A program made the position numbers and the translations under genes. Positions 27,170-38,500 of a stretch of 64,000 bases of DNA are shown here, piece after piece. This stretch comes from Brenneria sp. hezel4-2-4 (lineage in GTDB: Bacteria; Pseudomonadota; Gammaproteobacteria; Enterobacterales; Enterobacteriaceae). The notes under the pieces were generated by a model that was not told the DNA's origin, made no database searches, and was given only the letters and a program-made list of their open reading frames with translations. The stretch spans positions 62,001 to 126,000 of the forward strand of contig NZ_JABJXS010000003.1 in assembly GCF_013155275.1 (NCBI RefSeq), read 5' to 3'. The first letter of the stretch is position 1. Each line of letters starts with the position of its first letter.

Positions 27170-28435
27170 TTACGCGAGCAATGGTGTTTTAAAGTCGGGG
27201 TTGCCCGTTGTTGTATCCGCCTGCTCGGTAACCGAACCGAGTCGGGGCGACGTTGCATTGATCAACACCGCGGCATTGCCATATATTTTCCCTTCTAAGA
27301 GCTGCTGATGGGCATACGGTATTTCATCAAACTTAAACACCCTATTCATCGTCGGAACGATTCTTTTCTGGTTAACCAGGTGGAGAAATTCCCAGCATTC
27401 CCGAATATTGGCATAGTGGGAGCCTTGGATTCTTTTCTGGTGCATCCAGAGGTGACGGACATCAAAATCGCAGTTATAGCCGGATGTCCCGCCGACGGTG
27501 ACAACCATGCCCGAATGATCGCAGATTTGCAGCGAGGTCGGGAAGGTGTCCTGGCCGGAATGCTCGATCACCAGCTTGGGGAGTTCCTTTTTACCCAGCG
27601 CTTTAAAAAAGTCGCGCCTGAAATTGGCGAAGGTTCTTGACCATGAGGCGTGTTCATCGGTGGTGACATCGGGAAGCCGTCCGAAATGTGAGTATTTCCG
27701 CCTGATGATATATCCCACGGCGCCGAGTCCGCGTACGTATTCTCCTTTCTCTTCGCTGGACACCACCGCGACGGGAAGCCCGCCGAGAGCTTTCACTATT
27801 TGCACCGATAAGGATCCCAGCCCGCCGGCCGCCCCCCAAATCAGCACGGGATCGCCGGGTTTTACGATATTCGGCGCCCAGTGCGTCAATTGCTTATAGG
27901 CGGTGGGGCCGTTCAGCATCAGCGTTGCGCTCTCTTCCCATGTCAGGAAATCGGGTTTGGGATAACACTGGTAGTTTTCCACCACGGTATATTCGGCAAA
28001 CGAACCGTAATTCCTTTCATAGCCGTAGATTTCCTGACTACGGGTAAACATCGGGTCCGCGGCGACGCGGGACTCAAGGGACGTCGCGTCGTAGACCGAA
28101 CAGGAAATGACAACGGCGTCGCCGACCTTGACGTTACTGACTTCGCCGCCTACGGCGTAGACAATGCCGGAGGCTTCGGAACCGCCGATATGAAAAGGTT
28201 CGGCATGTTTATTTTTTTTACGGCGGGCGGAAATGACGTCCACCGGTTTCCCGGTGGCGGCCCAGACATTGTTATAATTCAGCCCGGAGGCCATGACTTT
28301 AATCAGCACCTGCTGGGGGGAAAGTTCGGGAATATTGACGATCTCGGGTTGAATGGCGGTAATAGGATCGCCATAGCGTTCAGGCCGAATAAGATAGGCT
28401 TTCATGGTTTTTGGAATAGCAAAATCCGTAGTCAT
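27170..28435 (-). CDS. cfa8: Crotonyl-CoA carboxylase/reductase (Cfa8)
   Basis: From the ATG with an AAGGAG site the protein has 421 residues. It is a medium-chain reductase of the CCR family: VMASGLNYNNVWAATGKPVDV near residue 50, HIGGSEASGIVYAVG near 82, and the NADPH-binding WGAAGGLGSLSVQIVKALGG near 200. CCRs reductively carboxylate crotonyl-CoA to ethylmalonyl-CoA. In coronafacic acid synthesis this supplies the extender that becomes the ethyl branch. It is the last gene of the cfa run, 133 bases after the thioesterase gene. Confidence 0.9.
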   Translation of the reverse strand: MTTDFAIPKTMKAYLIRPERYGDPITAIQPEIVNIPELSPQQVLIKVMASGLNYNNVWAATGKPVDVISARRKKNKHAEPFHIGGSEASGIVYAVGGEVSNVKVGDAVVISCSVYDATSLESRVAADPMFTRSQEIYGYERNYGSFAEYTVVENYQCYPKPDFLTWEESATLMLNGPTAYKQLTHWAPNIVKPGDPVLIWGAAGGLGSLSVQIVKALGGLPVAVVSSEEKGEYVRGLGAVGYIIRRKYSHFGRLPDVTTDEHASWSRTFANFRRDFFKALGKKELPKLVIEHSGQDTFPTSLQICDHSGMVVTVGGTSGYNCDFDVRHLWMHQKRIQGSHYANIRECWEFLHLVNQKRIVPTMNRVFKFDEIPYAHQQLLEGKIYGNAAVLINATSPRLGSVTEQADTTTGNPDFKTPLLA

Positions 28436-28568
28436 TTTCGTACTCCTTGTCTGAAAAAATTCATTTCCTAAATTTGCGCGCTTTTCCACACCGCCCCGGT
28501 TTCGCTATAAAAACAGCGGAACGAGGCGTGACGGGACGCTTGCGCTGACGTAAGACTGAATATCGGGA

Positions 28569-29030
28569 TCACCGGCCGTTGAGCGGCTCATCGAGATCGT
28601 CGGACTGGCTTTCACTGCTTTTGCTTTTAACGACGATGCCCGTCGCTGTGGCGCAAATACCGCCGCGCGCGCTATACAGCGTTGCGGATACAAAGGCCAG
28701 ATGATGATTTTTATTGTCGATGCGGGCTTCAACCCGGCAGGGTTTTTTGCGTATCACTCTCAGCAGTTTTACCGACAATTCGATAACTCCGGCAGGCTGG
28801 CCGCCAAGCGCCCGGAATCCGCATAAACCTATCGCAGATTCCAGGGCGGCGCTGACCACCGCGCCGTTGATGCCCGTTGAGGCGAGTACGCCAAATCCGC
28901 CTTGATGACAGGGGTTGTCATCGGCAATTTCCATAATGAGGGCGTCGTCGTTGATTTCGACGATGGAAAACCCCAAACTTTTGAACAGCGCCGACGCGTT
29001 GAATAGGGATAAGTAATGCTTTTCAATCAT
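28569..29030 (-). CDS. PaaI-like hotdog thioesterase within the cfa locus
   Basis: The start at 29030 has an AGGAG site; the protein has 153 residues. The hotdog pattern includes NPCHQGGFGVLASTGINGAVVSAALESA (near residue 39), which resembles the PaaI-type acyl-CoA thioesterase signature. It probably hydrolyses mis-primed or stalled acyl chains, or a free CoA ester. P. syringae has an accessory thioesterase (Cfa9) in the same locus; whether this gene is its equivalent is not clear to me, so I leave it unnamed. It lies between cfa7 and cfa8. Confidence 0.72.
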   Translation of the reverse strand: MIEKHYLSLFNASALFKSLGFSIVEINDDALIMEIADDNPCHQGGFGVLASTGINGAVVSAALESAIGLCGFRALGGQPAGVIELSVKLLRVIRKKPCRVEARIDNKNHHLAFVSATLYSARGGICATATGIVVKSKSSESQSDDLDEPLNGR

Positions 29031-29102
29031 GATTATCTCCTGTGAAAATCCCATCGTTATCATGTCTCGTTGCCGTGACGCGCCACGGCAACGAGACGCC
29101 AG

Positions 29103-32100
29103 CTACGCTTTTTGCGTCTTTCCTCGCGTACGGTTTTTCCTGGTAGAGACATTGTCATTGTGGTCATCGCCGTCCCCCGCCTCGTGCAGCAGAACGGCTA
29201 AATTGCGCGCCGTGTGCTCAACATACTCGGTAAGCAGTTGGAAGTGGCTTCCCGGCGTGGTGAGGTTTTTGACCAGGTTCGGCCATTCGCTTGCCCAACG
29301 TTCGGGTTGCGCGGAAGCGGGGTAGTCCGCCGCCTGGAGCATCAACACCGGCGCGCTCAATCGCGAGGGCGACCACCGCATGCCGAACAGGTCGAGATAC
29401 CAGGCCAGCGCCATGATGCCGTCATCCTCGTCTGACCAGAATTCGCCTTTTGACGCCATCCACAGCCGCAGCACGTCCTCCAATGCCGCGTCGCTCATCG
29501 CGGCGGGAGGGAAACTATCGATCAACACCACGGCTTGCGGCTGGATGCCGCGCGCTTCCAGCCGATGGGCGGCCGCGTGCGCGACCAGCCCGCCGGTGGA
29601 AAAGCCGACCAGCGTAAAGGCTTGCCCCGCGGCGCAGTTTTCCACCGCGGTAGCCAGCGCTTCGGCCGCCGCATAGTCGTTATCGGGCAGAGGATCGTGT
29701 TGGAAGCCGGGAAGCGGTACGGTCACCATGCTGTATTGACCGTTTAGCGCGGAGCACAATCGCTGGTAAGTGAGATTCGCAGCCGCCGGAATGAATGAGT
29801 TAAGGCAAATCAGCAGCGGCTTTTGCGGTTCCCGGCGCAGCCAGGTGACCTCTGGCGCGTACCGGCGGTGTTCGGAATGCGCGAAATGGGGGCGCAGCCG
29901 CGCCGCGCCGGCGATGACGCTCAGACCTTCATGCGTCATCCCTTGCTGGACGGCTTGCTGCAACAGGCCGTAGTACCCGTCGCTGCGCGAGGCGGGCTGC
30001 GGCGGCTGACGGGGCGCCTCATTCGTCTCGTTCAGTTGGCCGAGTAAGTACAGCGTCAGCGCCTGTGGCGTCGGATGGTCGAAAATCGCCGTGGCGGGCA
30101 CCCGTATCCCGACGACAGACGCTAACCGGCTGCTCATTTCCACCGAGGTCAATGAGTCGAATCCCAGCGTGATGAACTCCACATCGACCCTGATGGATTT
30201 AGGGTCGGGATGGCTTAGCACTTCGCCCGCATGCTGAAGGATCAGCTTGGTCAGATAGGCGCCGCGTTCCGCCTCCGGCATGGCGGCAATCTGCCGGGCC
30301 GTGCCGGCGGCGCTCTGGGGCGTCGAAGCGGCGGGCAACAGTTCGGTGAGTAAGACTGCCAAACCTTGAGCGCGCAACGCCTCCAGATTCAAACGCGTCG
30401 GGAGCAGATGCGGGGGATGGGGATCGGCGTCGGTGCCGATAACGCCATCCAGGAAGGCCAGCCCTTGCGGGATGGAGAGTGGAATTTGTCCCGAATCAAT
30501 AATGTCTTGTATGCCTTCGGCGCCCAGTTGTTTACCCATTTCTGAGCGTTCCGCCCACATCCCCCAGGCCATGGCGGTGGCCGGAAGCCCCTTATGGCGG
30601 CGGTGATGGGCCAATGCGTCCAAAAACGCGTTGGCGGCGGCGTAATTACCTTGCCCTTTCTGCGGCAGCAGGCTTACCGCCGACGAGTACAGCACAAAAG
30701 CGGCCAGATCCTGATGTTGCGTGAGGCGATGCAGATTCCACGCCGAATCGGCTTTGGAACGCAACACGCTGTCTATCTGCTCAGGCGTCATGGCGCGGAT
30801 TTCCGCGGTATCGACGGTGCCGGCGGCGTGGATAATCGCGGTAAGGGGATGCGTCAGTGGAATCGCGCCGAGCAGCGCTTGCACCGCCTGTGGATCGGCG
30901 ATATCGCAGGCGGTGATCGTTACCGCAACGCCGAGTCCGACCAGATCTTTTATCACGTCGTCAGCGCCGGGCGCGTCCGGTCCGGTCCGGCTGGCAAGAA
31001 GAATGTGGCGAATACCGTGCTTCTCGGCCAGGTGTTTCGCCACGGTTTTGCCAAGCGCGCCGGTGCCGCCGGTGATCAGAACGGTGCCCTCGGGGGCGAG
31101 AGGACGTGGGGGCATCAGGGCTGAACTTTCCTCCTGATGGGCAGCCGTGCGCGCGGCGGAGGTTTTCACCAGCCGTGGCGCAAGCAGGCCGCCGCGGCGC
31201 AGCGCCAGTTGAGGTTCGCGCGCCAGCGCTACGCCGACCGCCGTACTTAACTGCGGCCATGAGGCATCCAGGTCATCGACGTCAAGCAGCAAGAAACGGC
31301 CGGGGTGTTCGCATTGGGCGGTACGCAGCAGTCCCCACAAGGGAGACTGCGTGAGGTTCGGCACATCTTCGCCGTCATGGGTCGCGACCGCATGTTGCGT
31401 GACCACCGCCAGGGGACAATGCGCGGTTTGCGGGGCGGCCAGCCAGTTCTGCACCAGGTCGAGCAACTGGCGCAGCGGCTGATGGATATCATCGTCATCG
31501 GCGAGGGGACAGATGAAGAGGGCGGCCGCATAGTCCGACGCGGCAGAGAAAGAAGCCAGCGCCGTTTCGCTATCATTGAATACGCGGGTTTGTTCCTCCT
31601 CGCTCAATTGAGTAATCAGGCGTTGGCGGGAAGCGGTCTGAGGGATAATCCAGCACAGGTTGTTTACCGCCGCCGTGTCGGCGGGGACGTCGCGCCACGC
31701 CAGATGATAGGGCTGCTGGCGACGGGGAGCCGTGTGGGTTTGCGGATTAAACGCTTTGAGTACCAGGCCATCGATTTCCGCGACGGGCGTGCCGATCTCG
31801 TCGACCAGGCGCAAATGGTGTTCGCTGTGATCCGGCGTGGATGCGCTCCTGGGCTTGGTGATCATGTGTCCGCGCAACCGACGGGCGCCCAAAGAATAGA
31901 ATTTCAGGCCGTTGAACGAAAAAACCACTTGTATCTGTCCGTCGGTTTCTTGCGTCGCATCGATAAAGGCGGACTGCATTCCGGCGTCCAGCAATAAAGG
32001 GTGGATATCGAATTTATGGTTGTCTGTGACGTTTTCCGGCAGACATTCGGTCTCAATATAGATGCCGCCATTGCCGCGCCACGCGGACTTGAGCCGCTGA

Positions 32101-35100
32101 AAGGCCGGGCCGAGGGCGCTGAGGCGGTGCTGGTGGTACAGATCGCTAAGATCGAGCGGCTGCGCCCCGGCGGGCGGCCAGGTCTCCATGTTCAGATCCG
32201 GCCATACCGGAAGGTTGCGATCGGTCGGCGCCAGTTTACAGATGGCGTGCCGTTGCCAGGTATTTTCCTCTTCCGCGGAGTCAGCATAAGATTGCGGGTA
32301 GCGGAAGTAGAAGTCCGCGGGGCGGATGCCGTTTTCGTCGGCTTCGCCAACGCGTAGTTGGATGTCGACCACCACATCGTCGGGCAGCATAAACAGCGAG
32401 TGCAGCACCAGCGTATCGATGCAGGCGTAGCCGATCTGCGCTCCGGCGTGTTGAATGAGTTCAATCGTCATGGCGCCGGCCACCGCGGTGACGCCGTCCA
32501 CTTTGTGCTCGCTCACCCACGGTTGCTTAGCGGCGTCCAACTGTCCGGTAAATATCCAGCCTTGCCGGTCGGCCATTTCGATCCCGGCTTGGAGCAGCGG
32601 GTGCGTCAGCGCGCGTAGTCCGCCGCCGGAGGCCGATCGTGGCGACGGCGCTTCCAGCCAATAGCGACGGTGCTGGAAAGGATAGGTGGGCAGCGGTACG
32701 CTCCGGGTGCGGGCAAGCAGCTTCGTCCAGTCCAGCGGCAGTCCCTGGGCGTAGAGTTTCGCCAGCGCGGCGAACAACGGGCGCCCTTCCTCTCGCTCCT
32801 TGCGCACAGGGGCGATCCACACGGTGTCGGATTCGCCGTCCAACTGACGCGCCGCGTCGTTGGTTCGGCCCATCGCGGTCAGCACGCCATCGGGGCCAAT
32901 TTCCAGCGCGGTGACGGTATTATGCGCCAGCAGCCAGTTAGCCGCGGCATCGAAACGAACCGCCCGCCGCGCCTGAGTGGCCCAATAGTCAGGAGAACAG
33001 GCCTGCTCGTTGGAGAGCAGCTCGCCGGTGACGGTAGATATAATCGGCATGGCGGGAGGATTAAAGGCGAGCGTCGCGAGCGTACTCCGCAACGTCTCAA
33101 CGATGACATCGATATGCGGCGAGTGGAAGGCGTGGCTGGTTCGCAGACGGTGAGTGCGATAGCCGCGGCTCTGCCACTGTTCGGCGATTTGCAGAACGGT
33201 GTCGGTATCCCCGGAGATCACCACTGACGACGGGGTATTCACCACCGCGATGGTAACGGCTGTCTCATAACCCGCCAGTGAAGGCAGAATCTCCTGTTCG
33301 CCGGCTTCAATCGCCACCATGGCGCCTTTAGCGCTAATCGATTGCATCAGTCCTCCCCGCACGGCGACGAATTTGGCGGCGTCGGCCAGAGAGAAAACGC
33401 CCGCGATATGGGCGGCGGCGATTTCGCCGATGGAGTGTCCGACCACCATGTCGGGCGTCGGGCCGAGGTGGGTCACGGTTCGATACAGGGCGACTTCAAA
33501 GGCGAACAGCGCCGCCTGAGTGAAATCGGTGCGATCCAGCAGGTCGGCTTCGGCGGAGCCTTTTTCGGCGAACATGATGGTTTTAAGAGGCTGCGGCAAC
33601 AGCGGGTCCAGGTGCTCACACACCTCATCCAGCGCCTGAGCGAATACGCTGGAGAGCCGATAAAGCTCCTGTCCCATCGTCGGCCATTGCGCGCCCTGGC
33701 CGGTAAACAGAAAAGCGGTATTCCCCGACGGCGAACGGACGCCCTGGACGACGCCGGGGGCGTAGCTATCGTTGGCCAGCGCTTCCAGCGCGCTGATTAT
33801 CCCCTCGCGGTTTGCCGCGGTGACGACGGCCCGGTAGTCGAAGTGCGTCCGGGTGGTGGCGAAAGAGAAGGCGATGGCGGCGAACTCATCCTCCCCGGCC
33901 TCTCTGATCCGTTCGGCCGTCGCTGCCGCCTGGGCGCGCAATCCGCCTGGCGAAGCCGCGGAAAGCGGCAGCGCCAGCTCCGGCGCCGCGAAGGTCAGAC
34001 CGGGGGCGTCGCTCACCGGCGACGCGTTAAGCGACGGCGCCTCTTCAAGGATGAGATGGGCGTTGGTGCCGGAAAAGCCGAACGACGACACCGCCGCCCG
34101 CATGGGATACCCGGTATCCGGCCAGGGACGCGGGGCGGTAAGCAATCTGATCGCGCCCTGCGACCAATCTACCTTGCTGGAGGGAACGTCGGCATGAAGG
34201 GTTTTCGGCAATACGCGATACTGAAACGCCATCACCATTTTGATGATGCTGGCAACGCCGGCGGCCAATTGAACATGACCGATATTGGATTTAAGCGAAC
34301 CCAGCCACAGCGGCCGATCTTCAGGCCGATGCTTGCCGTAGGTGTTGAGCAGCGCATTGGCTTCGATGGGGTCGCCGAGCGTCGTCCCGGTGCCGTGCGC
34401 TTCCACTACGTCAATGTCGGAAAATGTCAGTTGCGCATTTTTCAACGCCTGGCGGATGACCTGTTCCTGCGCCGGTCCGTTTGGCGCGGTGAGTCCGTTG
34501 CTGGCGCCATCCTGGTTAATCGCGCTGCCGCGAATAACCGCCAGAACCGGATGTCCGGCCTGAACCGCGTCGGAGAGTTTCTCCAGCAGCAACAGCCCCA
34601 CGCCTTCGGAAAACCCGGTGCCGTCCGCGCTGTCGGCGAAGGCTTTGCAGCGCCCGTCGGCGGATAAGCCGCCCTGACGGGTAAATTCCGCGAAAACCTC
34701 TGGCGAGGCGATCACCGTCGCGCCGCCGGTGATCGCCAGCGAGCATTCGCCGGCGCGCAGCGAGCGGACGGCCAGATGCAGGGCGCTCAGCGAGGATGAG
34801 CACGCCGTATCCACCGTAAGCGCCGGGCCGTTCAGCCCGAGCGCATAGGCAATTCGACCGGAAGCGATGCTGCTCAGGCCGCCTTGCAGACGATAGCCGT
34901 CGGCGGCGGGATTGCGCCGTTCAATATCGGCGAGATAGCCATTATGGGTGGTGCCGATAAATACCCCGGTCTGGCTGTTTTTTAGCGAGGCGGGAACAAT
35001 ATCGGCGCGTTCCAGCGTTTCCCAGGCGACTTCCAACAGCAGGCGCTGCTGCGGATCCATCGCCAGCGCCTCCCGATCGGAAATTTTGAAAAAACCGGCG

Positions 35101-35501
35101 TCGAATCCGGCGACGTCCTCCAGGAAGCCGCCTTTCCACGAATCGGCGATCGATTTAAGCGTCGGATCCTGCTCAAAAAGGGTGTCGATCCGCCATCCGC
35201 GATCCGCGGGAAAGGGGCCGATAGCTTCCGCGCCGTCGTCCAGCAACCGCCAAAGCTGCTCGGGAGAACGGATACCGCCGGGCAAGCGGCAGCCCATCGA
35301 CACGATGGCGATGGGTTCGTGCGCGGCCTGGCTCAGCTTTTGGTTACTGCGTTTTAACTGTTCGTTAAGCAGTAAGCTGCTGCGCAGCGCTTCAGTCAGG
35401 CGTGCAGAGGCATCATTTCCGCCTGACGTCGGGGAGGATTCCGCGGGCATTTGAGCACGGTTTGGCTGCTTAGCCGAAGGGTGTCCTGACATGCTAGTCA
35501 T
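29103..35501 (-). CDS. cfa7: Cfa7, type I modular polyketide synthase (KS-AT-DH-KR-ACP-TE)
   Basis: The 2132-residue protein has an N-terminal coiled docking helix (about 35-60), then a KS with TVDTACSSSL (near 232) and the two His motifs. The AT has GHSIGE (near 688) and HAFH (near 790), the malonyl-CoA signature. The DH is near 990-1260, with H-x3-G-x4-A instead of the usual Pro, and D-A-G-M-Q. The KR has GGTGALG near 1477 and its Tyr in GQGNYAAAN. The ACP has GFDSL near 1780, and the TE has GFSTGG near 1967. It should add malonyl-CoA and release coronafacic acid. It overlaps cfa6 by eight bases. Confidence 0.92.
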   Translation of the reverse strand: MTSMSGHPSAKQPNRAQMPAESSPTSGGNDASARLTEALRSSLLLNEQLKRSNQKLSQAAHEPIAIVSMGCRLPGGIRSPEQLWRLLDDGAEAIGPFPADRGWRIDTLFEQDPTLKSIADSWKGGFLEDVAGFDAGFFKISDREALAMDPQQRLLLEVAWETLERADIVPASLKNSQTGVFIGTTHNGYLADIERRNPAADGYRLQGGLSSIASGRIAYALGLNGPALTVDTACSSSLSALHLAVRSLRAGECSLAITGGATVIASPEVFAEFTRQGGLSADGRCKAFADSADGTGFSEGVGLLLLEKLSDAVQAGHPVLAVIRGSAINQDGASNGLTAPNGPAQEQVIRQALKNAQLTFSDIDVVEAHGTGTTLGDPIEANALLNTYGKHRPEDRPLWLGSLKSNIGHVQLAAGVASIIKMVMAFQYRVLPKTLHADVPSSKVDWSQGAIRLLTAPRPWPDTGYPMRAAVSSFGFSGTNAHLILEEAPSLNASPVSDAPGLTFAAPELALPLSAASPGGLRAQAAATAERIREAGEDEFAAIAFSFATTRTHFDYRAVVTAANREGIISALEALANDSYAPGVVQGVRSPSGNTAFLFTGQGAQWPTMGQELYRLSSVFAQALDEVCEHLDPLLPQPLKTIMFAEKGSAEADLLDRTDFTQAALFAFEVALYRTVTHLGPTPDMVVGHSIGEIAAAHIAGVFSLADAAKFVAVRGGLMQSISAKGAMVAIEAGEQEILPSLAGYETAVTIAVVNTPSSVVISGDTDTVLQIAEQWQSRGYRTHRLRTSHAFHSPHIDVIVETLRSTLATLAFNPPAMPIISTVTGELLSNEQACSPDYWATQARRAVRFDAAANWLLAHNTVTALEIGPDGVLTAMGRTNDAARQLDGESDTVWIAPVRKEREEGRPLFAALAKLYAQGLPLDWTKLLARTRSVPLPTYPFQHRRYWLEAPSPRSASGGGLRALTHPLLQAGIEMADRQGWIFTGQLDAAKQPWVSEHKVDGVTAVAGAMTIELIQHAGAQIGYACIDTLVLHSLFMLPDDVVVDIQLRVGEADENGIRPADFYFRYPQSYADSAEEENTWQRHAICKLAPTDRNLPVWPDLNMETWPPAGAQPLDLSDLYHQHRLSALGPAFQRLKSAWRGNGGIYIETECLPENVTDNHKFDIHPLLLDAGMQSAFIDATQETDGQIQVVFSFNGLKFYSLGARRLRGHMITKPRSASTPDHSEHHLRLVDEIGTPVAEIDGLVLKAFNPQTHTAPRRQQPYHLAWRDVPADTAAVNNLCWIIPQTASRQRLITQLSEEEQTRVFNDSETALASFSAASDYAAALFICPLADDDDIHQPLRQLLDLVQNWLAAPQTAHCPLAVVTQHAVATHDGEDVPNLTQSPLWGLLRTAQCEHPGRFLLLDVDDLDASWPQLSTAVGVALAREPQLALRRGGLLAPRLVKTSAARTAAHQEESSALMPPRPLAPEGTVLITGGTGALGKTVAKHLAEKHGIRHILLASRTGPDAPGADDVIKDLVGLGVAVTITACDIADPQAVQALLGAIPLTHPLTAIIHAAGTVDTAEIRAMTPEQIDSVLRSKADSAWNLHRLTQHQDLAAFVLYSSAVSLLPQKGQGNYAAANAFLDALAHHRRHKGLPATAMAWGMWAERSEMGKQLGAEGIQDIIDSGQIPLSIPQGLAFLDGVIGTDADPHPPHLLPTRLNLEALRAQGLAVLLTELLPAASTPQSAAGTARQIAAMPEAERGAYLTKLILQHAGEVLSHPDPKSIRVDVEFITLGFDSLTSVEMSSRLASVVGIRVPATAIFDHPTPQALTLYLLGQLNETNEAPRQPPQPASRSDGYYGLLQQAVQQGMTHEGLSVIAGAARLRPHFAHSEHRRYAPEVTWLRREPQKPLLICLNSFIPAAANLTYQRLCSALNGQYSMVTVPLPGFQHDPLPDNDYAAAEALATAVENCAAGQAFTLVGFSTGGLVAHAAAHRLEARGIQPQAVVLIDSFPPAAMSDAALEDVLRLWMASKGEFWSDEDDGIMALAWYLDLFGMRWSPSRLSAPVLMLQAADYPASAQPERWASEWPNLVKNLTTPGSHFQLLTEYVEHTARNLAVLLHEAGDGDDHNDNVSTRKNRTRGKTQKA

Positions 35502-38500
35502 AATTTTCTTCCTTGGTGGATAACGCGAGGGATACCAGCTCGTCGGTGCTGGCGGATTGGATGCTTTTTACTCGATTGTTTTCCGCATTTTTGGCCGGAC
35601 TTGCGGCGTCGTCTCCCGCCTGAAGCAGCATATCGAGCAGTCCGGTATCGCGCAGACGCGAAAGCGGGATCGCGGCGAGGATGTCGCGAATACGCGCTTC
35701 CTCTTTTTCTTCCGTCGCCGACGGGTCAGACGCCGTATCCAGTCCGGCAAAAAGCTGTTCGTCGAGGTATTCGGCGAGCGCCGCCGGCGTGGGGTAGTCA
35801 TAGGTCAAAGTGGCCGGCAGGCGCAGACCGGAAGCCGTCGCCAGGCGATTGCGCAGTTCCAGCGCCATCAGCGAGTCGATGCCGCTTTCCTTGAAAGACT
35901 GCTCGGGCGCAAGGCGTGAAGCGTCATCCAGACCGAGGATGGCGGCGATGTTGACGGCAATCGCGGTTTGCAACTGTTTCAGTCGCGCGGCGGGCTCCAG
36001 CGCGGCCAGCGATTGGCGAAGATCCGGCGCTTTTTGATTGTCGGCGGATGCCCGACGCGCGCTTGCCGGCCCGGCCAGACGCTCCAGCAACGGATGCAGG
36101 CTTCCCGACCGGCTGTTCTTACGCAGCATTTGCGGATTGAGCGGGGCGGCGGTGAGCGCCGCATAGGGCAGCGTCAACGCCGCGTCGATCATCGCATGCC
36201 CGTGTTCCGGCGTGATGGGAGCCAGACCGGTGCGGGCGATACGCGCGTTATCCGTGTTGCTTAGCTGGCTGGAAAGCCCGGTGACCGGCTGCCACCAGCC
36301 CCAGGCGAGGGAGGTGGCGGGCAAGCCCTGGCTACGACGGTTATGGGCCAGCGCATCGAGCGTCCGGTTCGCGGCCGAGTAGTTCCCCTGGCCAGGACTG
36401 CCGAGCGTGCCGGCGCTGGAGGAGTAGAGTACGAAGGCCGCGAGATCCTGATGCCGGGTCTTTTCATGCAGGTGCCAGACCGCATCGACTTTCGGCGTGA
36501 AGACCGTGTTGATGTCATCGGCGGTCAGGTTGGCGATGGTGGCGTCGGCCAGTACCCCGGCGGTGTGGAACACCCCGGTGAGCGGATGAGCGGACGGGAT
36601 GGCGTCGAGCAACGTTTGCAGCGCCTGCGCGTCGGCGGTGTCGCAGGCGGCGAGTTCGACCGTGGCGCCCGCGCTTTCCAGCGCGGCTTTCAACTGATGC
36701 GCACCTTCGGCATTCGGGCCGCGGCGGCTGGCCAGAATCAGGCGGCGCACCTGGTGCTCGGTTACCAGATGGCGCGCGAGCAGGCCGCCGAGCGTCCCGG
36801 TCCCGCCGGTGATCAGCACCGTTCCTTCGGGGTTTAGCGCGTGCGTAAAGGTCAGCACCACTTTACCGGTGTGACGTCCCTGCTGCATCAGGCGGAAAGC
36901 CTGAACCGCCTCCCGGATATCGAAGGCCGTAACGGGCAACGGCGTCAGCGAACCGGCGCGCATCAGTTCAAGCAACTCGCCGAGCATTTTCGCCGTCTGC
37001 GCCGGATCTTTGTCGGGGCGATCAAGATAATGATACGCCAGGCCGGCGTGGCTGGCGGCGACCTGGCCGGCGTCGCGGATATCGGTTTTGCCGAGTTCGA
37101 CAAACCGGCCGTCCGCCGCCATCAACGCCATCGTGGCGTCAATGAATTCGCCGGTCAATGAGTTGAGCGCCACATCGATTCCCCGATCGCCGAGCACGGC
37201 GCGGAATTGTTCGGCAAAGCCCAGCGTGCGCGAGCTGGCGATATGGTCGTCGGCAATGCCGAGCTGACGCAGAATCGGCCACTTGTCAGGGTGCGCCGTG
37301 GCGAAGATTTCCGCGCCCAGATGACGCGCCAGTTGAATAGCCGCCTGGCCGACCCCGCCGGCCGCCGCATGAATCAAAACTTTTTCGCCGCGGCGCAGAG
37401 ACGCAAGCTGCGTCAGGGCGTGGAAGGCGGTGAGGAATGCGACGGGAACGCCCGCGGCCTGAGCGAACGACCAGTCGTCTGGGATCGGAACCGTGGTGCG
37501 TTGATCGGCAATGACGGTCGGGCCAAAGGCGCCTTCTGTCATGACCATCACCCGGTCTCCGGCTTTGAAACGCTTCACGCCGGGGCCGACTTCCGCAATC
37601 ACCCCTGCGGCTTCCGTGCCGAACTCATGCTGCGGGGGGATCAGACCCAACGCGCAGACGATATCGTAGAAGTTGACGCCCGCCGCGCGGACGCTCAGTC
37701 GTATTTGGCCGCGGCTCAGCGGTGCGGCCGCTTCGGGCGCGGGCTTGAGCGTAAGGTTATCGAGATTGCCCGCGTTTGGAATATCCATGCGCCAGAACGG
37801 CGTATCGGCAGGCGGCGTCAGCATTTCGTTTTTCACCAGCCGGGTCAGATGAGGGATAAGCAGTTTGTCTTGACGCACCGCCAACTGCGGGCGGTCGCTG
37901 GCCAACGCCGCGCTCAGCAGCGCCGTATCGGCAAGCGGGCGCGCCGTATCGAGCAGGACAATCCGGCCGGGGTTTTCGCTCTGAGCGGAGTGCAGTAGCC
38001 CCCACGCCGCGCCGTGGGCGAAATCAACACGTTCATTCGAGGCGGTGACGATGGCGTGGCGGGCGATGACGAACAGCGTCGTATGCGCCATTTTCTCGTC
38101 AGCCAGCCAGGTCTGGAGCAGATGAATCACCTTTTCGCACTGCGCACGCGTGGCGCTGGGCGCGTCGGCGGCCGGTTCGGTCGGCAACGGCCAGACGATG
38201 ACATCGGGCGGCGTGGCCGACGTCATCGCCGTTTGCAGCTCGGGCAGCGTCGGGTAACGGGAAAGGGCGCTGAATGCGGCATCGTCGGTCGTGTCGGCGC
38301 CGAGCAACGCCCAGGCGGCGAGCGGCGGGGCATCTTTCGCCCTGGACGCGGTGGGCAACGGGCTCCAGGTGGTGCGCAGCAGATCGTGTTCGGGTTGGAT
38401 GCGTAATAGGTCGCGCAGTTTGTCCCGCGTCGTTTCACGCAGATTGAGCGCCTCGATGGAGAGGACAAGCTCGCCCGTTTCGTCGATGGCGACCACGCTG

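Noticed and set aside
32500-34700. A 441-residue plus-strand frame at 33342-34667
   Set aside because: It lies entirely opposite cfa7, whose KS and AT motifs are continuous across it.
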